A DNA stretch of 64,000 nucleotides from Actinomycetota bacterium (GCA_020161845.1 JAIUNK010000004.1:62001-126000); one strand, 5' to 3'. Counted from the first letter of the stretch, positions 43,614 to 54,100 are shown. Notes: generated from the letters alone by a model not told the origin. Made by a program: numbers and translations.

Positions 43614-43772
43614 TCAGGCCTTGCCGAGGATCCGGTTGAGGTTGGTGCCGCACTCGGGGCACTTGCCCTTGGCCATCCGGCGGCCGTTCGTCTCGACGAT
43701 GTCGCCCTCTGCGTCGCGCTTGGCCTTGCACTTGACGCAGTAGAAGTCGCCCTTGTAGGTCTCGCTGGCCAT
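43614..43772 (-). CDS. DUF5679-like zinc-ribbon protein, 52 residues
   Basis: A small protein, MASETYKGDFYCVKCKAKRD onward, ending CPECGTNLNRILGKA. CVKC and CPEC form a four-Cys zinc ribbon, matching the DUF5679 family of actinobacterial small proteins. An AAGGAGAG ribosome binding site precedes the ATG. Function is unknown. It sits between the ThiF-like gene and the divergent enoyl-CoA hydratase, a place where M. tuberculosis also has a small gene (Rv3196A, from memory). Confidence 0.88.
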   Translation of the reverse strand: MASETYKGDFYCVKCKAKRDAEGDIVETNGRRMAKGKCPECGTNLNRILGKA

Positions 43773-43983
43773 GTCCCTCTCCTTGTCGTTCCGCCCCGGC
43801 GGGGGCCCGGGCCGCTGTCACGATAGGCGAGCGGGGCGACCGTACCCGGGAAGCGAGGCGGTTATGCCAATCGGCGCGTCGTGGCCATGGGCGACTGCGG
43901 GTCGCCTGGAGGTCGCGCCGGCCAGGGTGTGCGGATGCTGCGGGAGCGGTCGGATGTCGTAGGGCTGGCCTAGGCTGCCGAGC

Positions 43984-44808
43984 ATGAGCGAGACACCGTG
44001 GTGGGAGGCGGCGTACCAGCACCTGCGCGTCGAGCGGCGCGTGAGCTCGGGGCGTCACGTCGCGGTCCTGACCCTTGACCAGCCCGACAAGCGCAATGCG
44101 ATGAGCGATGAGATGACGGCGTCCTGGGGGCGGGCGGCGCGGCTCCTCGCCGACGACCCCCAGCTCGCGGCCGTCGTGATCACCGGCGCCGGGAGCGCCT
44201 TCTGCTCCGGGGGCGACCTGTCCTGGCTGGCCGGCGAGCCGGACGCGACCGTCCACGACCTGCGCCTGAAGATGCTGCGCTTCTACCGGACCTGGCTCGC
44301 CGTGCCGACGCTGGAGGTCCCGACGATCGCCGCGATCAATGGCGCGGCCATCGGGGCCGGGTTGGCGGTCGCGCTGGCTTGCGACCTGCGCTTCATCGCC
44401 CGGACGGCCAAGGTCGGGGTGCCCTTCACGGCGCTGGGCCTGCACCCGGGGATGGCCACCACCTGGTCGCTGCCGCAGGTCGTGGGCATCGCCGCGGCCC
44501 GCGACCTGTTGTTGACCGGACGCCTGGTGGGCGGGGAGGAAGCGGCCCAGCTCGGCCTGGCGAGCCGAGCCGCGGAAGCCGCGGAGGTGTTGCCCCTGGC
44601 CCTGGAGGCCGCGGACCGCATCGCGGCCGCCGCCCCGATCGCCACCCGACTCACGCTGCGGGCCCTGCGCGATGGCGGCCACGCCTCGTTCGAGCAAGCC
44701 GTCGAGTGGGAGGGCCTGGCCCAGGCCGTGACCATGACCACGAGTGACCTGCAGGAGGGCCTGCGGGCGGCGGGAGAGCGGCGCGCCCCGCAGTTCGATG
44801 GCCGCTGA
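43984..44808 (+). CDS. Enoyl-CoA hydratase/isomerase
   Basis: A 274-residue crotonase-fold protein. The oxyanion-hole segments are GSAFCSGGDLSWL near residue 72 and AINGAAIGAGLAVALACDLRF near 118; the HPGMATTWSLP loop is present but the first catalytic Glu position has Ala (in GAAIGAGL), so an isomerase or hydrolase-like activity is as likely as hydration. The ATG follows a GCCGAGC context. It overlaps the next gene by 11 bases. Confidence 0.88.
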   Translation: MSETPWWEAAYQHLRVERRVSSGRHVAVLTLDQPDKRNAMSDEMTASWGRAARLLADDPQLAAVVITGAGSAFCSGGDLSWLAGEPDATVHDLRLKMLRFYRTWLAVPTLEVPTIAAINGAAIGAGLAVALACDLRFIARTAKVGVPFTALGLHPGMATTWSLPQVVGIAAARDLLLTGRLVGGEEAAQLGLASRAAEAAEVLPLALEAADRIAAAAPIATRLTLRALRDGGHASFEQAVEWEGLAQAVTMTTSDLQEGLRAAGERRAPQFDGR

Positions 44809-45385
44809 CGGCAGCAACCCCGGGACGGCACAGTTTCCGGTGCGGGTCACCCGGTCCGCCCGGCGACGACGCACGGTCTCGGCCCGGTTCGACGCGGGCA
44901 CGCTCGTGGTCTCCATCCCGGCCGGGTTCACCCCCGCGCAGGAGCGGGAGTGGGTCGAGAAGATGCGCGGCCGGATGCTGCGCCGAGGCTCCGGCACCCG
45001 CGCGTCCGACGCGACGCTGGCCCGGCGGGCGGCCGAGTTGTCGCGCGACTACCTGGGCGGACGGGCCGTGCCGGTCTCGGTCCGCTGGGTCGACAATCAA
45101 GCCAGCCGGTGGGGTTCGGCCACGCCCGCGCACGGCACGATCCGGATCAGCCGCGCGGTGGCGGCGATGCCGGCGTACGTGCGCGATTACGTCCTGTTGC
45201 ACGAGCTGGCGCACCTGATCGAGCCCGGCCACACCCCGCGCTTCTGGGGGTTGCTGGGGCGGTACGAGCGGCTGGAGCGGGCGCGGGGCTACCTGGCCGG
45301 GTACGCCGCAGCGCGCGGGCTCCCCGACGCCGGGGACGACGCGGACGATTCCGGGGAAGACGCCGGGGACGACGCCGACGTCTGA
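44798..45385 (+). CDS. YgjP/DUF45-type zinc metallopeptidase
   Basis: A 195-residue protein with the YgjP-like fold: VRVTRSARRRRTVSARFD at the start, RWGSATPAHGTIRISRAV, then LLHELAHLIEPGH, the zinc HExxH with a third His six residues on. The C-terminus is acidic and repetitive (GDDADD). I choose the ATG at 44798, which overlaps the crotonase stop, because the family domain starts soon after. Substrate is unknown. Confidence 0.85.
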   Translation: MAADGSNPGTAQFPVRVTRSARRRRTVSARFDAGTLVVSIPAGFTPAQEREWVEKMRGRMLRRGSGTRASDATLARRAAELSRDYLGGRAVPVSVRWVDNQASRWGSATPAHGTIRISRAVAAMPAYVRDYVLLHELAHLIEPGHTPRFWGLLGRYERLERARGYLAGYAAARGLPDAGDDADDSGEDAGDDADV

Positions 45386-45392
45386 CTGGGCC

Positions 45393-46226
45393 TCACCACA
45401 GGATGGTCAGGACGGCGATCAGAGCCGAGAAGCCGATCTCGCCGAGCCCGACGTACAACGGTTTGACCCGCCGCCCGGCCATCACCTTCGCCCGCGCCGT
45501 GAGCAGCAGGAACAGCACCACCAGCCCGACCCGGGTCGCGGCCCCGACGGGCACCCCGACCAGCCCCGAGAGGGCCCAGAACACCGCCCACCCGGCGTGG
45601 TAGCCCACGGAGGCCCGGTGGTAGGCCGGGTTGGTCCGCTCCCGGATCACGGTCTTGACATACAGCGCCGTGCCGAAGAAATACGCGAACAGGGCCACGA
45701 CCACCCACGCCATCTGCTGCCACTGCGCGAGCGAGCCCAGCGGGTCCAGCCCGTCGCGCCCGGGCCCGGCCTGGAACATCACCCCCGCGACGAGGCAGGC
45801 CGCCAGGATCGTCACCGCGTCGTTGAGCAGGGACCGCTCCCGGCGCCGCCAGGTCAAGAAGCCCGCGACCAGCCCGAGCGGCAGGTAAGCCGACAACCAC
45901 ACCAGCAGCGCCGGATGCGCGACGAGGGCGACAATCCCGCACAGGGCGGCCAGGCCGCCGTACGTGAGCACCGGCCGCAGGTACCGCCGGCGGTCCCGCG
46001 CGCGGACGGCGAGCCCGGCGGCGTTGACGGCGCCGTACGCCGTGAGCACGCCCACCGCCAGCACCAGCTGGAGCCCGTCGAACCCGCCGCGTACCGCGCC
46101 GACCACGGCCGGCACCAGCAGCATCGCCCAGGCCCCGTGTTGCCGCGGCAGCCACTGCGCCCCCGGGGTGCGCCGCGCGGGCCGGGGTGTGCGCGGCCGC
46201 GAGGAACCGGTCGTCGCGGCGCTCAT
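45393..46226 (-). CDS. YwiC-like membrane protein
   Basis: A 277-residue membrane protein with about eight helices. QWLPRQHGAWAMLLVPAVVG near residue 24 is the YwiC-family signature, and RRERSLLNDAVTILAA follows after four helices. In Bacillus ywiC lies near nitrate respiration genes, but no function is known. The start overlaps the stop of the Nudix gene (ATGA), so both are coupled. Confidence 0.88.
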   Translation of the reverse strand: MSAATTGSSRPRTPRPARRTPGAQWLPRQHGAWAMLLVPAVVGAVRGGFDGLQLVLAVGVLTAYGAVNAAGLAVRARDRRRYLRPVLTYGGLAALCGIVALVAHPALLVWLSAYLPLGLVAGFLTWRRRERSLLNDAVTILAACLVAGVMFQAGPGRDGLDPLGSLAQWQQMAWVVVALFAYFFGTALYVKTVIRERTNPAYHRASVGYHAGWAVFWALSGLVGVPVGAATRVGLVVLFLLLTARAKVMAGRRVKPLYVGLGEIGFSALIAVLTILW

Positions 46227-46825
46227 CGGGGTCCCCCCGCCACCGGGCCGGCCAGCAGTTCCGGCAGCGCCAGCCGTGCTGCCGCGAGGAGGCCGCCGAG
46301 ATCGTCGGCGGTTCCGGGCGGCAGGGCGTCGAGGTCGAACCAACGCACGTCGTACGATTCGGGGCTCACCAGCGGTACGGCGTCCGCCGCCGCCACCGCG
46401 GCATAGCGCACGTCGAGATGCTCCCGGCAGGTGCCGAACGCCCCGGGCAGGGCGTGCCGGTCCAGGTGCACCGGCCGCGCACTGAGCGCCAGGTCGGTGA
46501 GCCCGGACTCCTCGCGCAGCTCCCGCTCGGCGGCGGCCCGCAGCGAGGCGTCGCCGGGTTCGATGTGCCCACCGAACTGGTACCACGCGTCGGCCTTGCG
46601 GTGATGGGTCAACAACACCCGGCGGCCGCTCGGATCGAGCACCGCGACCCCCACGGTCAGATGCGCGGGCGGTCCGAACCGGCTTATCGCGTCGGCACGG
46701 TCCGTCAGCGCGGCCAGGAACTCCGCCTGCAGCCGGGCCTGCTGCGGCCCAGTGGCTGGATAGTCGGTCACGGTCCGGATCGCGTCGGCGCGCGCCGCAG
46801 CCGCCTCCGCCTCAAGGGCCCCCAC
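46223..46825 (-). CDS. Nudix hydrolase
   Basis: A Nudix-fold protein of about 200 residues. The box reads GGHIEPGDASLRAAAERELR then EESGL near residue 86, with Asp in place of the first Glu, common in actinobacterial members. The GTG at 46825 lies 11 bases after the end of the DUF2342 gene and is my choice; the frame continues upstream into that gene, and no clear ribosome binding site helps. Substrate is unknown. Confidence 0.8.
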   Translation of the reverse strand: MGALEAEAAAARADAIRTVTDYPATGPQQARLQAEFLAALTDRADAISRFGPPAHLTVGVAVLDPSGRRVLLTHHRKADAWYQFGGHIEPGDASLRAAAERELREESGLTDLALSARPVHLDRHALPGAFGTCREHLDVRYAAVAAADAVPLVSPESYDVRWFDLDALPPGTADDLGGLLAAARLALPELLAGPVAGGPR

Positions 46826-46836
46826 GGCCGACGCGG

Positions 46837-48417
46837 TCAGGCGGACGGGGCCGAGGGCCCCGACGAGCCGGCACCGTCCGAGTCCTGCGGCCCGCCGCCG
46901 GAGGGCCGGTTGCGGGGCCACGGACCGCCGTCGATCGGGCCGTCCTCCTCGGTGGCGCGCTGCTGCTCCTGCGTGTAGGAGCTGCGGTCCGCGCTGGCCA
47001 GGATCTGCTCCAGCGCGGCGTCGATCTCGCTGCCCAGGCCGCCGAGCCCGTCGTCCACGCCGGGCCCCCCACGGGACCGCTCGACATAGCCGAGCACATC
47101 GTCCAGATCCGCCGCCGTCGGGGCCACGTCCGGATGCGCCCAGGCCGCGTCCCGAACCGCCGCGCCCCCCGCGCTCTCCAGCGCCGAGAACAGGTTCGCC
47201 GCATCACGCAGCCGGCGGGGCCGCAGCTGCAGCCCGACCAGATTGCCGAAGATCGCCTCCGCGGGGCCACCGCTCGCGCGGCGTCGACGTACGGCCTCCG
47301 CCAGCGCCCCGACCTGCGGCAGCCGCCCCTCGCTCGCCTTGCCCGCGACCACGTCGACCCAACCCTCCACGAGCGCCAGCAGGGTCTCCAAGCGCACCAG
47401 CGCGGCCTTCTGCGCGGCGCTGGGTTCGGGGGAGAACAACGTGTCGGCCAGGGCCTGCTGCATCTGCTCGGGGGTGCTGGCGGTCATCTCGCTCAGCTTG
47501 CGTTCGATGCCGTCGGTGTCGATGCGGATGTCCCGGGCGTAGGCCTGCACCGTGCCCAGCAGCTGCGGGCCGAGCCACGGCACGTCCGCGAACAGGGCGA
47601 CCCGGGCGCTTTCGCGCAACGCGAGGTAGAGGCGCACCTGCGCGACGTCGAGTTCCAGGCCTTGGGCGAAGGCCGCGACATTGGCCGGGATCAGCGCCAC
47701 GACCGGACTGCTCAACAGGGGCAGACCGACCTCGGTCGCGGAGACCACATCGCCGGCCAGCGCGCCGACCGCCTGCCCGATCTGCGCCCCGAACATCGAA
47801 CTGCTCATCCGGCCGATCATCGGCTCGAACTGCTTCATCATCCCGCCGAGATCCAGGCCCGGTGGGAGCCCCGGCAGGGCGGGCATGTCGCCGGAGCTGA
47901 ACTGCTCCATCTGACCGCGCATCGCCTGGCCCACGGCGGCGTTCACGCCGGTGGCGACCGGCGCGACGACCGTGGTCCAGACCGGCATCGTGTGCGTCAC
48001 CCATTCCGCCCGGCTCCACGCCGCCGCGCTCGCCTCCGGGGCCTCGAACGCGGTCACGTCGGCGAGCCACAGGTTCGCGACGTGCACCGCTTCGGCGATC
48101 TCGCGCCGCTGCGCCTCGGTGACGACGGCATCGCCGGCGCCGGCCACCGTCTTGCGCGCCACGTCTTCACACAGCTCGCGGTTGATCCCGTCGGTCGGCG
48201 CGGCCTCGAAGAGCGCCTTGAGCTGGGCCGCCAAGGCACCCATCATGGCGGGATTGGCCTGGTCCAGACCCATCGAGCGCATCGCGTCGGCCATCGCCGG
48301 GTGGTAGGCGTCGCCCAGCAGCTGCTTGAACAGCTCGGCGAAGTCCGGTTCGTCGTCGCGCGGGCGGGGGGTATCGGACACGGTCGCTCCTGACGCACCT
48401 GAGAAGATGTCTGTCAC
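46837..48417 (-). CDS. DUF2342 zinc-dependent metalloprotease-like protein
   Basis: A 526-residue protein of the DUF2342 family (Rv3195-like). It has the family's LWLADVTAFEAP segment, QIGQAVGALAGDVVSATEVG, and the LLALVEGWVDVVAGKAS helix, where other members carry their metal-binding residues; here Trp sits where related F420-associated members have His, so activity is doubtful. The N- and C-termini are polar and disordered. I use the GTG at 48417. It is divergent from moaE by 65 bases. Confidence 0.8.
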   Translation of the reverse strand: MTDIFSGASGATVSDTPRPRDDEPDFAELFKQLLGDAYHPAMADAMRSMGLDQANPAMMGALAAQLKALFEAAPTDGINRELCEDVARKTVAGAGDAVVTEAQRREIAEAVHVANLWLADVTAFEAPEASAAAWSRAEWVTHTMPVWTTVVAPVATGVNAAVGQAMRGQMEQFSSGDMPALPGLPPGLDLGGMMKQFEPMIGRMSSSMFGAQIGQAVGALAGDVVSATEVGLPLLSSPVVALIPANVAAFAQGLELDVAQVRLYLALRESARVALFADVPWLGPQLLGTVQAYARDIRIDTDGIERKLSEMTASTPEQMQQALADTLFSPEPSAAQKAALVRLETLLALVEGWVDVVAGKASEGRLPQVGALAEAVRRRRASGGPAEAIFGNLVGLQLRPRRLRDAANLFSALESAGGAAVRDAAWAHPDVAPTAADLDDVLGYVERSRGGPGVDDGLGGLGSEIDAALEQILASADRSSYTQEQQRATEEDGPIDGGPWPRNRPSGGGPQDSDGAGSSGPSAPSA

Positions 48418-48482
48418 CAGATAACCACCTTCCCGCCCGCGGCGTTCCCGCGAGGCCCCGACCAGGGGGGAGCCGCAGGCCC

Positions 48483-48935
48483 GTGGCAGAGCCCGCATCG
48501 GTCGACGCGCCCCGGCCGGCCCGCGTCGTGCACGCCGTCGTCGGACCGGCCCCGTCGCTGGCCGCCGCCGTCGCCGCCGTCGCCGATCCTCGCGCCGGCT
48601 GCGTCGCCACCTTCCTCGGCGTGGTCCGCGACCACGATCACGGCCGGTCCGTGCGCCGTTTGGAGTACTCGGCCCACCCCAGCGCCACCGACCGGCTCCG
48701 CGCGCTGGCCCAGGAGGTGGCCGAGGCCGAGGGGCTGGTCGCCATCGCCGTCCAGCACGCCACCGGTGACCTCGCGATCGGGGACATCGCCGTGGTCGCG
48801 GCGGTGGCCGCCGAGCACCGGGCGCAGGCGTTCGCCGCCTGCCACCTGCTCGTCGACCGCCTCAAGGCCGAGGTGCCGATCTGGAAGCACCAGCTCTTCG
48901 CCGACGGCGACGACGAATGGGTGGGGGTGCCGTGA
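48483..48935 (+). CDS. moaE: Molybdopterin synthase catalytic subunit MoaE
   Basis: A 150-residue MoaE. Motifs: GCVATFLGVVRDHDHGRSVRRLEY in the N-terminal half, HATGDLAIGDIAV, and KAEVPIWKHQLF with the catalytic Lys. MoaE inserts sulfur from MoaD into precursor Z to make molybdopterin. No moaD is in the window; moeZ at 23 kb would activate MoaD. The start is a GTG. It overlaps the PDZ protease gene by 4 bp. Confidence 0.93.
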   Translation: MAEPASVDAPRPARVVHAVVGPAPSLAAAVAAVADPRAGCVATFLGVVRDHDHGRSVRRLEYSAHPSATDRLRALAQEVAEAEGLVAIAVQHATGDLAIGDIAVVAAVAAEHRAQAFAACHLLVDRLKAEVPIWKHQLFADGDDEWVGVP

Positions 48936-50167
48936 CCGGCGCCCCGCCATCGGGCTATCCGCCGCCGTCGGGCTACCCCCCGCCGTCGGGCATCCCCGTG
49001 CCGCCGGGCTACCCGCCGCCGTCCGGAATCCCCGTGCCCCCGGGCTACCCGCCCCAGCCCCCGGGCTACTCGCCACCGCCGGCAGCCCAGCCCCCGGGCT
49101 GGGGGCAACGGCTGGATCAGTACGGATTCACCCGGCGCGTCCGACGCCGGCTGGCCGGGCTGCTCGTCGTCGTGGCCGTCGCCGTCGCCGGGTCGCTCGT
49201 CCACCCGGCGTACGTCATCTTCCGCCCCGGGCCCGTCATCGACACCCTCGGCAAGCTGGACGGCACGCCGGTCATCGAGGTCAAGGGGACGCAGACCTAC
49301 GAGACCAGCGGCGACCTCTACTTCACCACCGTCGCCGTCTACGGCGGTCCGGAACGAGAGATCAACCTCTGGGACTACCTGTGGGCGCTGGTGCAGCCGG
49401 GCTCGGACATTCGGCCGCTGGAGGAGGTCTATCCCCCGAATGTCACCCGGCAGCAGATCCAGGAGCAGACCACCGTGCAGATGGCCAGCGCCCAGGAAGA
49501 GGCCAAGGCGGTGGCGATGCGGGCCGTCGGCAAACAGGTCACCCAGACGATTTCGATCGCGGGGGTGCGTGCCGGCGGACCCGCCGACGGGAAGCTGCGC
49601 ACCGGTGACGAGATCGTCTCCCTCGGCGGTACGCCGATCGCCAGCGTCACCGACCTGCGGGACAAGATCCAGGCGGCACCAGCGGGTGGCAGCCTGGCCC
49701 TGGTCGTCAAGCGCGACGGGGCGCAGGTGCCCGTCGAGGTGGGCACCATCGAGGCCGACGGTCGACGGGTGATCGGCGTGGGTCTGAAGGTGGACTTACA
49801 CTATCCGGTGGATGTAACCATCCACGCCGGCCAGATCGGCGGCCCGTCGGCCGGGTTGATGTTCAGTCTCGGTCTGTACGACCTGTTGACCCCCGGGCCC
49901 CTGACCGGCGGCGCCAAGATCGCGGGCACCGGCACCATCGCTGACGACGGTGCGGTCGGCCCGATCGGCGGGATCGCCCACAAGATGTCCGGGGCGCGCG
50001 AGGGGAACAAGGCGGACTGGTTCCTGGCGCCGGCCGACAACTGCACCGACGTCCGCGACCACGTGCCGGCGGGGTTGCACGTGGTCAAGGTGGACACGTT
50101 CGACCAGGCCAAACGCGCCGTCGAGGCGATCGCCGCCGGCCGGGGCGAGAGCCTGCCCGGCTGCTGA
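48932..50167 (+). CDS. PDZ-domain Lon-like serine protease (YlbL family)
   Basis: A 411-residue membrane-anchored protease. A Pro/Gly/Tyr-rich repeat tail (residues 1-55) is cytoplasmic, one helix follows (about 73-92), then a PDZ domain (about 205-285; GGPADGKLRTGDEIVSLGG) and a Lon-type Ser-Lys dyad: Ser in GGPSAGLMFSLG and Lys in GGIAHKMSGA. It matches Rv3194c by position. Such proteins degrade or regulate envelope proteins. GTG start overlaps the moaE stop. Confidence 0.9.
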   Translation: MTGAPPSGYPPPSGYPPPSGIPVPPGYPPPSGIPVPPGYPPQPPGYSPPPAAQPPGWGQRLDQYGFTRRVRRRLAGLLVVVAVAVAGSLVHPAYVIFRPGPVIDTLGKLDGTPVIEVKGTQTYETSGDLYFTTVAVYGGPEREINLWDYLWALVQPGSDIRPLEEVYPPNVTRQQIQEQTTVQMASAQEEAKAVAMRAVGKQVTQTISIAGVRAGGPADGKLRTGDEIVSLGGTPIASVTDLRDKIQAAPAGGSLALVVKRDGAQVPVEVGTIEADGRRVIGVGLKVDLHYPVDVTIHAGQIGGPSAGLMFSLGLYDLLTPGPLTGGAKIAGTGTIADDGAVGPIGGIAHKMSGAREGNKADWFLAPADNCTDVRDHVPAGLHVVKVDTFDQAKRAVEAIAAGRGESLPGC

Positions 50168-50360
50168 GGGCGGCCGCGACGTACGACGCCCCCGAGGCTC
50201 CGAACGGAGCGTTGAGGTGGCTGGGACCCCACTGGCGCACCGATCGGAGTGCGAGGGGAGCCCGAGGCGGGCGGGTGGCGGGTCCCGCGGGGCTGGCGGG
50301 TGGCGGGTTGTGCAGGGCGCGGTGCGGTGCGCCGTGCGCCGTGCGGTACGCCGTACGCGG

Positions 50361-50900
50361 TCAGTCCTCCAGCGTCGCCGCGAGCGCCGCGACCAGGTCC
50401 GGGGCGATGTCCTTGCCGATGGCGACCTGGTCGTCGGAGTCGTGGGCGCGTTGCCGCAGCAGGGCCGTCGAGTCGCCGTCGCGGGTGACGGCCACGACCA
50501 GCCGCACCTCGACCCGGTCCGGGTGCGCGGCCAGCATCCGAGCGGCCTCCTCCGGGTCGTCGGGCAGGTCGGCCTCGGCCTCGGGCGGCACGACCAGCCG
50601 CTCGACGACCAGCGCCGCACCGGCGACATCCGGTGGCCAGGCGAGCATGCCCAGGAAGTCCTCCAGCGGATCGGTCGGCGGCAGACCGTCCTGTTCGATC
50701 GCCGAGAGGGCGTCGGCCGGGTCGGCGCCGGGATCGCGGCCGAGCTGCTGCGCCAACGCGGGTTCGGCGGCCAATAGCGCGGCCGTCTCGACGAGGGCAA
50801 AGAGACGAACCGGCTGGTCCCAGCCGGCGGCAGCGACATAACGCTCGGTCTCGATCGCGCACTGGACCAGCGGGGGATGGATGTGCTGCAGGGAGGTCAC
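50361..50900 (-). CDS. PPA1309 family protein
   Basis: A 179-residue acidic protein of the PPA1309 family, a conserved actinobacterial group of unknown function; LPPTDPLEDFLGMLAWPPDVAG and VRLVVAVTRDGDSTALLR are recognisable. GTG at 50900 gives the usual N-terminus VTSLQHIHPPL; an ATG eight codons upstream is possible. It converges with the PDZ protease gene and diverges from the UPF0182 gene. Confidence 0.85.
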   Translation of the reverse strand: MTSLQHIHPPLVQCAIETERYVAAAGWDQPVRLFALVETAALLAAEPALAQQLGRDPGADPADALSAIEQDGLPPTDPLEDFLGMLAWPPDVAGAALVVERLVVPPEAEADLPDDPEEAARMLAAHPDRVEVRLVVAVTRDGDSTALLRQRAHDSDDQVAIGKDIAPDLVAALAATLED

Positions 50901-51129
50901 GCCCCCATCGTGCCCGATGGGCACCCGCCGGCGAACGCGGCCGCCGGGACCATCGGGACCCGGCAGTTCGGTGGGTGCGTGGGAAACTCAGGACAGCGCA
51001 GGTACGTTGGACCGCACAGGCAGGGTCGCCCGGAGACTTCTGAGCGGACCGGCCGGCGGCCCCCGACCCGCGGCGGGCTGCCGAAAACGCGGCAGTGTCG
51101 CGCGAGCTCCGATCAGGACGGCGGTAGGC

Positions 51130-54100
51130 GTGAGTCAGCAAGGCTTCGACGACCAACGGGACGACGACAAGCCCGGCGAGGGCTCGTCCGGCAAGCCCGG
51201 GGACGACGCGGCAGGCGGTCGCGGCCCCAGTGGGCCCGCCGGCCCAGGGCGATCCGGCGGATCGGCCGGTCCCGGTGGCCCGGGTGGCACTTCGGGTCCC
51301 GGTGGCCCGGGCGGCCCAGGTGGACCGGCTGACCCCGGGGGATCCGGCGGCAAGGGCGGAGTCGGCCCGGGCGACGGATTCCCGTTCGGGCTCGGCGGAT
51401 TCGCCGGGCGGTTCGGGGCGGCGCGCGGCGAGGGCGGAGCATCCGGCCCCGGTGGCGCCGGCGGGCCCCGCGGTGGCGGTCCCGGCGGACCCCGTGGTGG
51501 CGGGCCGGGCGGCCCGGGCGGTGGTCGGCCGGGCGGGCCAGGCGGCGGACCCCGGGGATTCGGCGGGTTCCCGTTCGGCACACCACGCCCAGGTGGCCCA
51601 CGACGTACCGAACGCCCGAAGCTGTCCCCGCTCGCGGTGACCATGGTCGTCCTGGCGATCGTCGTTTCCTTGGTGAGCCTGGGTTCCTACCTGTGGACCC
51701 AGGTCATGTGGTACGACTCGGTCGGCTACGGCAGCGTGTTCTGGACCCAGCTCGGCGCGCAGATCGGGCTGTTCTTCGCCGGGCTGGTCGCGGCGGCCGC
51801 GATCATCGGGTCGGGCCTGATCATCGGCTATCGCACCCGGCCCATCTATGCCCCCGCCACGCAGGCGGAGCAGGCCCTGGATCGGTATCGGCAGATGCTC
51901 GATCCGGTACGCCGGGTGGGCACGATTGTGGTGCCCCTGGTGCTGGGCCTGTTCGCGGGGCTCGCGGCGTCGAGCCAGTGGAAGACCCTGCTGTTGTTCG
52001 CCAATGGCACCGACTTCGGCCGCCAGGACCCGACCTTCGGCAAGGACATCGGTTTCTTCGTCTTCGACCTGCCCTGGTATGCGTTCGTGGAGTCCTTCTT
52101 CACGATGACGCTCGTGCTGGCGATCATCGCCGCCATCGTCACGCACTACGTCTACGGCGGCCTGGCCGTCGGCGCCGGCGGGATCCGCACGACGCCGGCC
52201 GCGCGGGTGCACCTGTCGGTGCTGGCGGCCGTGTTCGTGCTGGTCCGGGCGATCGGCTACTGGCTGGACCGTTACCAGCTGTCGGTCGAATCGGCCGGTC
52301 GGATCACCGGCATGCAATACACCGAGGCCAACGCGGTGCTGTGGACCAAGGGCGTCCTGGCCGTGGCCGCGGTGCTGTGTGCGCTGCTGTTCCTGTCGAC
52401 GATCTGGACCCACACCTGGCGGTGGCCGGTCATCGGCGTGGTCAGCCTCGTGCTGGTGTCGCTGGTCGTGGGCAGCCTCTACCCGGCGGCGATCCAGAGC
52501 TTCCGGGTCAAGCCGAGCGAGCAGGCGTTGGAAGCGCCCTATCTGGCGCACAACATCGAAGCGACGCGCGCCGCCTTCGGGCTCGACACCATCAACAAGG
52601 ATCCGTACGACGCGAAGAAGACCCCCGAAGCCGGCGGGCTCTCCGCGGACTCGGCCACGATCCCCGGCATCCGGGTGGTCGACCCGCTGATCGTGCAGCC
52701 GACATTCCAGCAGCTGCAGGGTCTGCGCCGGTACTACGAGTTCCCCGACGTGCTCGACGTCGACCGCTACCGGATCAAGGGCGCCACCCAGGACACCGTG
52801 ATCGCGGCCCGCGAGCTGGACCTCAACAACACGCCGTCGCGCAGCTGGGTCAACGACCACACGGTCTATACCCACGGCTACGGCATCGTTGCGGCGTACG
52901 GCACCCAGCGCGACAGTCGCGGCGAGCCGATCTTCTTCGCCCGCGACATCCCCGTGCAGGGCGAGCTGGCCGCCTTCGAGCCGCGCATCTACTTCGGCGA
53001 GACGACCAGCAACTACTCGATCGTCGGCGCGCCGGACGGCGAGGCACCGCGCGAGATCGACTACCAGTCCGACCAGGGCCAGGAGGTCCGCACCACGTTC
53101 AACGGCGCGGGCGGGGTGAAGATGGACAACGTCTTCAAGCGGCTGGCCTATGCGACGGTCTACCGCGAATACAACATCATGCTGTCCGACCAGGTCGGCG
53201 ACTATTCGACGATGCTGGATCACCGCACCCCCAAGGAGCGGGTCGAGCGCGCCGCGCCGTGGCTGACCCTGGACGGCAACCCCTACCCCTCGGTCGTGGA
53301 CGGCCGGGTGCAGTGGATCATCGACGGCTACACGACCAGTGCGAACTACCCCTACAGCCAGCTGCAGGCCATCGACAGCGCGACGACGGATGCAGTGACC
53401 CGCACCCGGCAGTCGGTGCAGGAGATCCGCGCCGGTCAGGTCAACTACATCCGCAACTCGGTCAAGGCGACCGTGGACGCCTACGACGGCTCGATCAAGC
53501 TCTACAGCTGGGACGACCAGGACCCGGTCCTGAAGGCCTGGTCGTCGGCGTTCGGCGGGACCGTGCGGCCGATGAGCGAGATCTCCGGCGACCTGATGAG
53601 CCACCTGCGCTACCCCGAGGACCTGTTCAAGGTGCAACGGGAGCTGCTGAGTCGCTATCACGTCACGGACGCCAACGCGTTCTACTCCGGTGGCGACTAC
53701 TGGAAGGTGCCGCAGGAGCCGACCTCGGACGTGCGCTCCGGCCAGCCGCCGTACTACCTGTCCATCGCCATGCCCGACCAGAAGGATCCCGCGTTCTCGC
53801 TGACCACGTCGTTCACGCCGGCCGGTGAGAACCGCCAGTTCCTGACGGGCTTCCTCGCGGTCGACTCCGACGCGGGCGACCAACCCGGCGTACGGCGTGC
53901 GGGGTACGGGAAGATGCGGCTGTTGGAGTTGCCCGGCAACACCAACGTGATGGGTCCGGCGCAGGTGCAGAACCAGATCTCGACGAGCAACCAGAACTCG
54001 ACCGACTTCCAGTTGACGTTGAGCCAGTTCCTCAACTTGAACAACCAGTCGGGCTCGCGGGTGCAGAAGGGCAACCTGCTGACCCTGCCCGTGGGCGGCG

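Noticed and set aside
50168-50360. GC-rich repeats of GGCGGGT and GTGCGGT between the PDZ protease and PPA1309 genes
   Set aside because: Irregular low-complexity sequence in a 190-base convergent gap; no consistent unit or hairpin.
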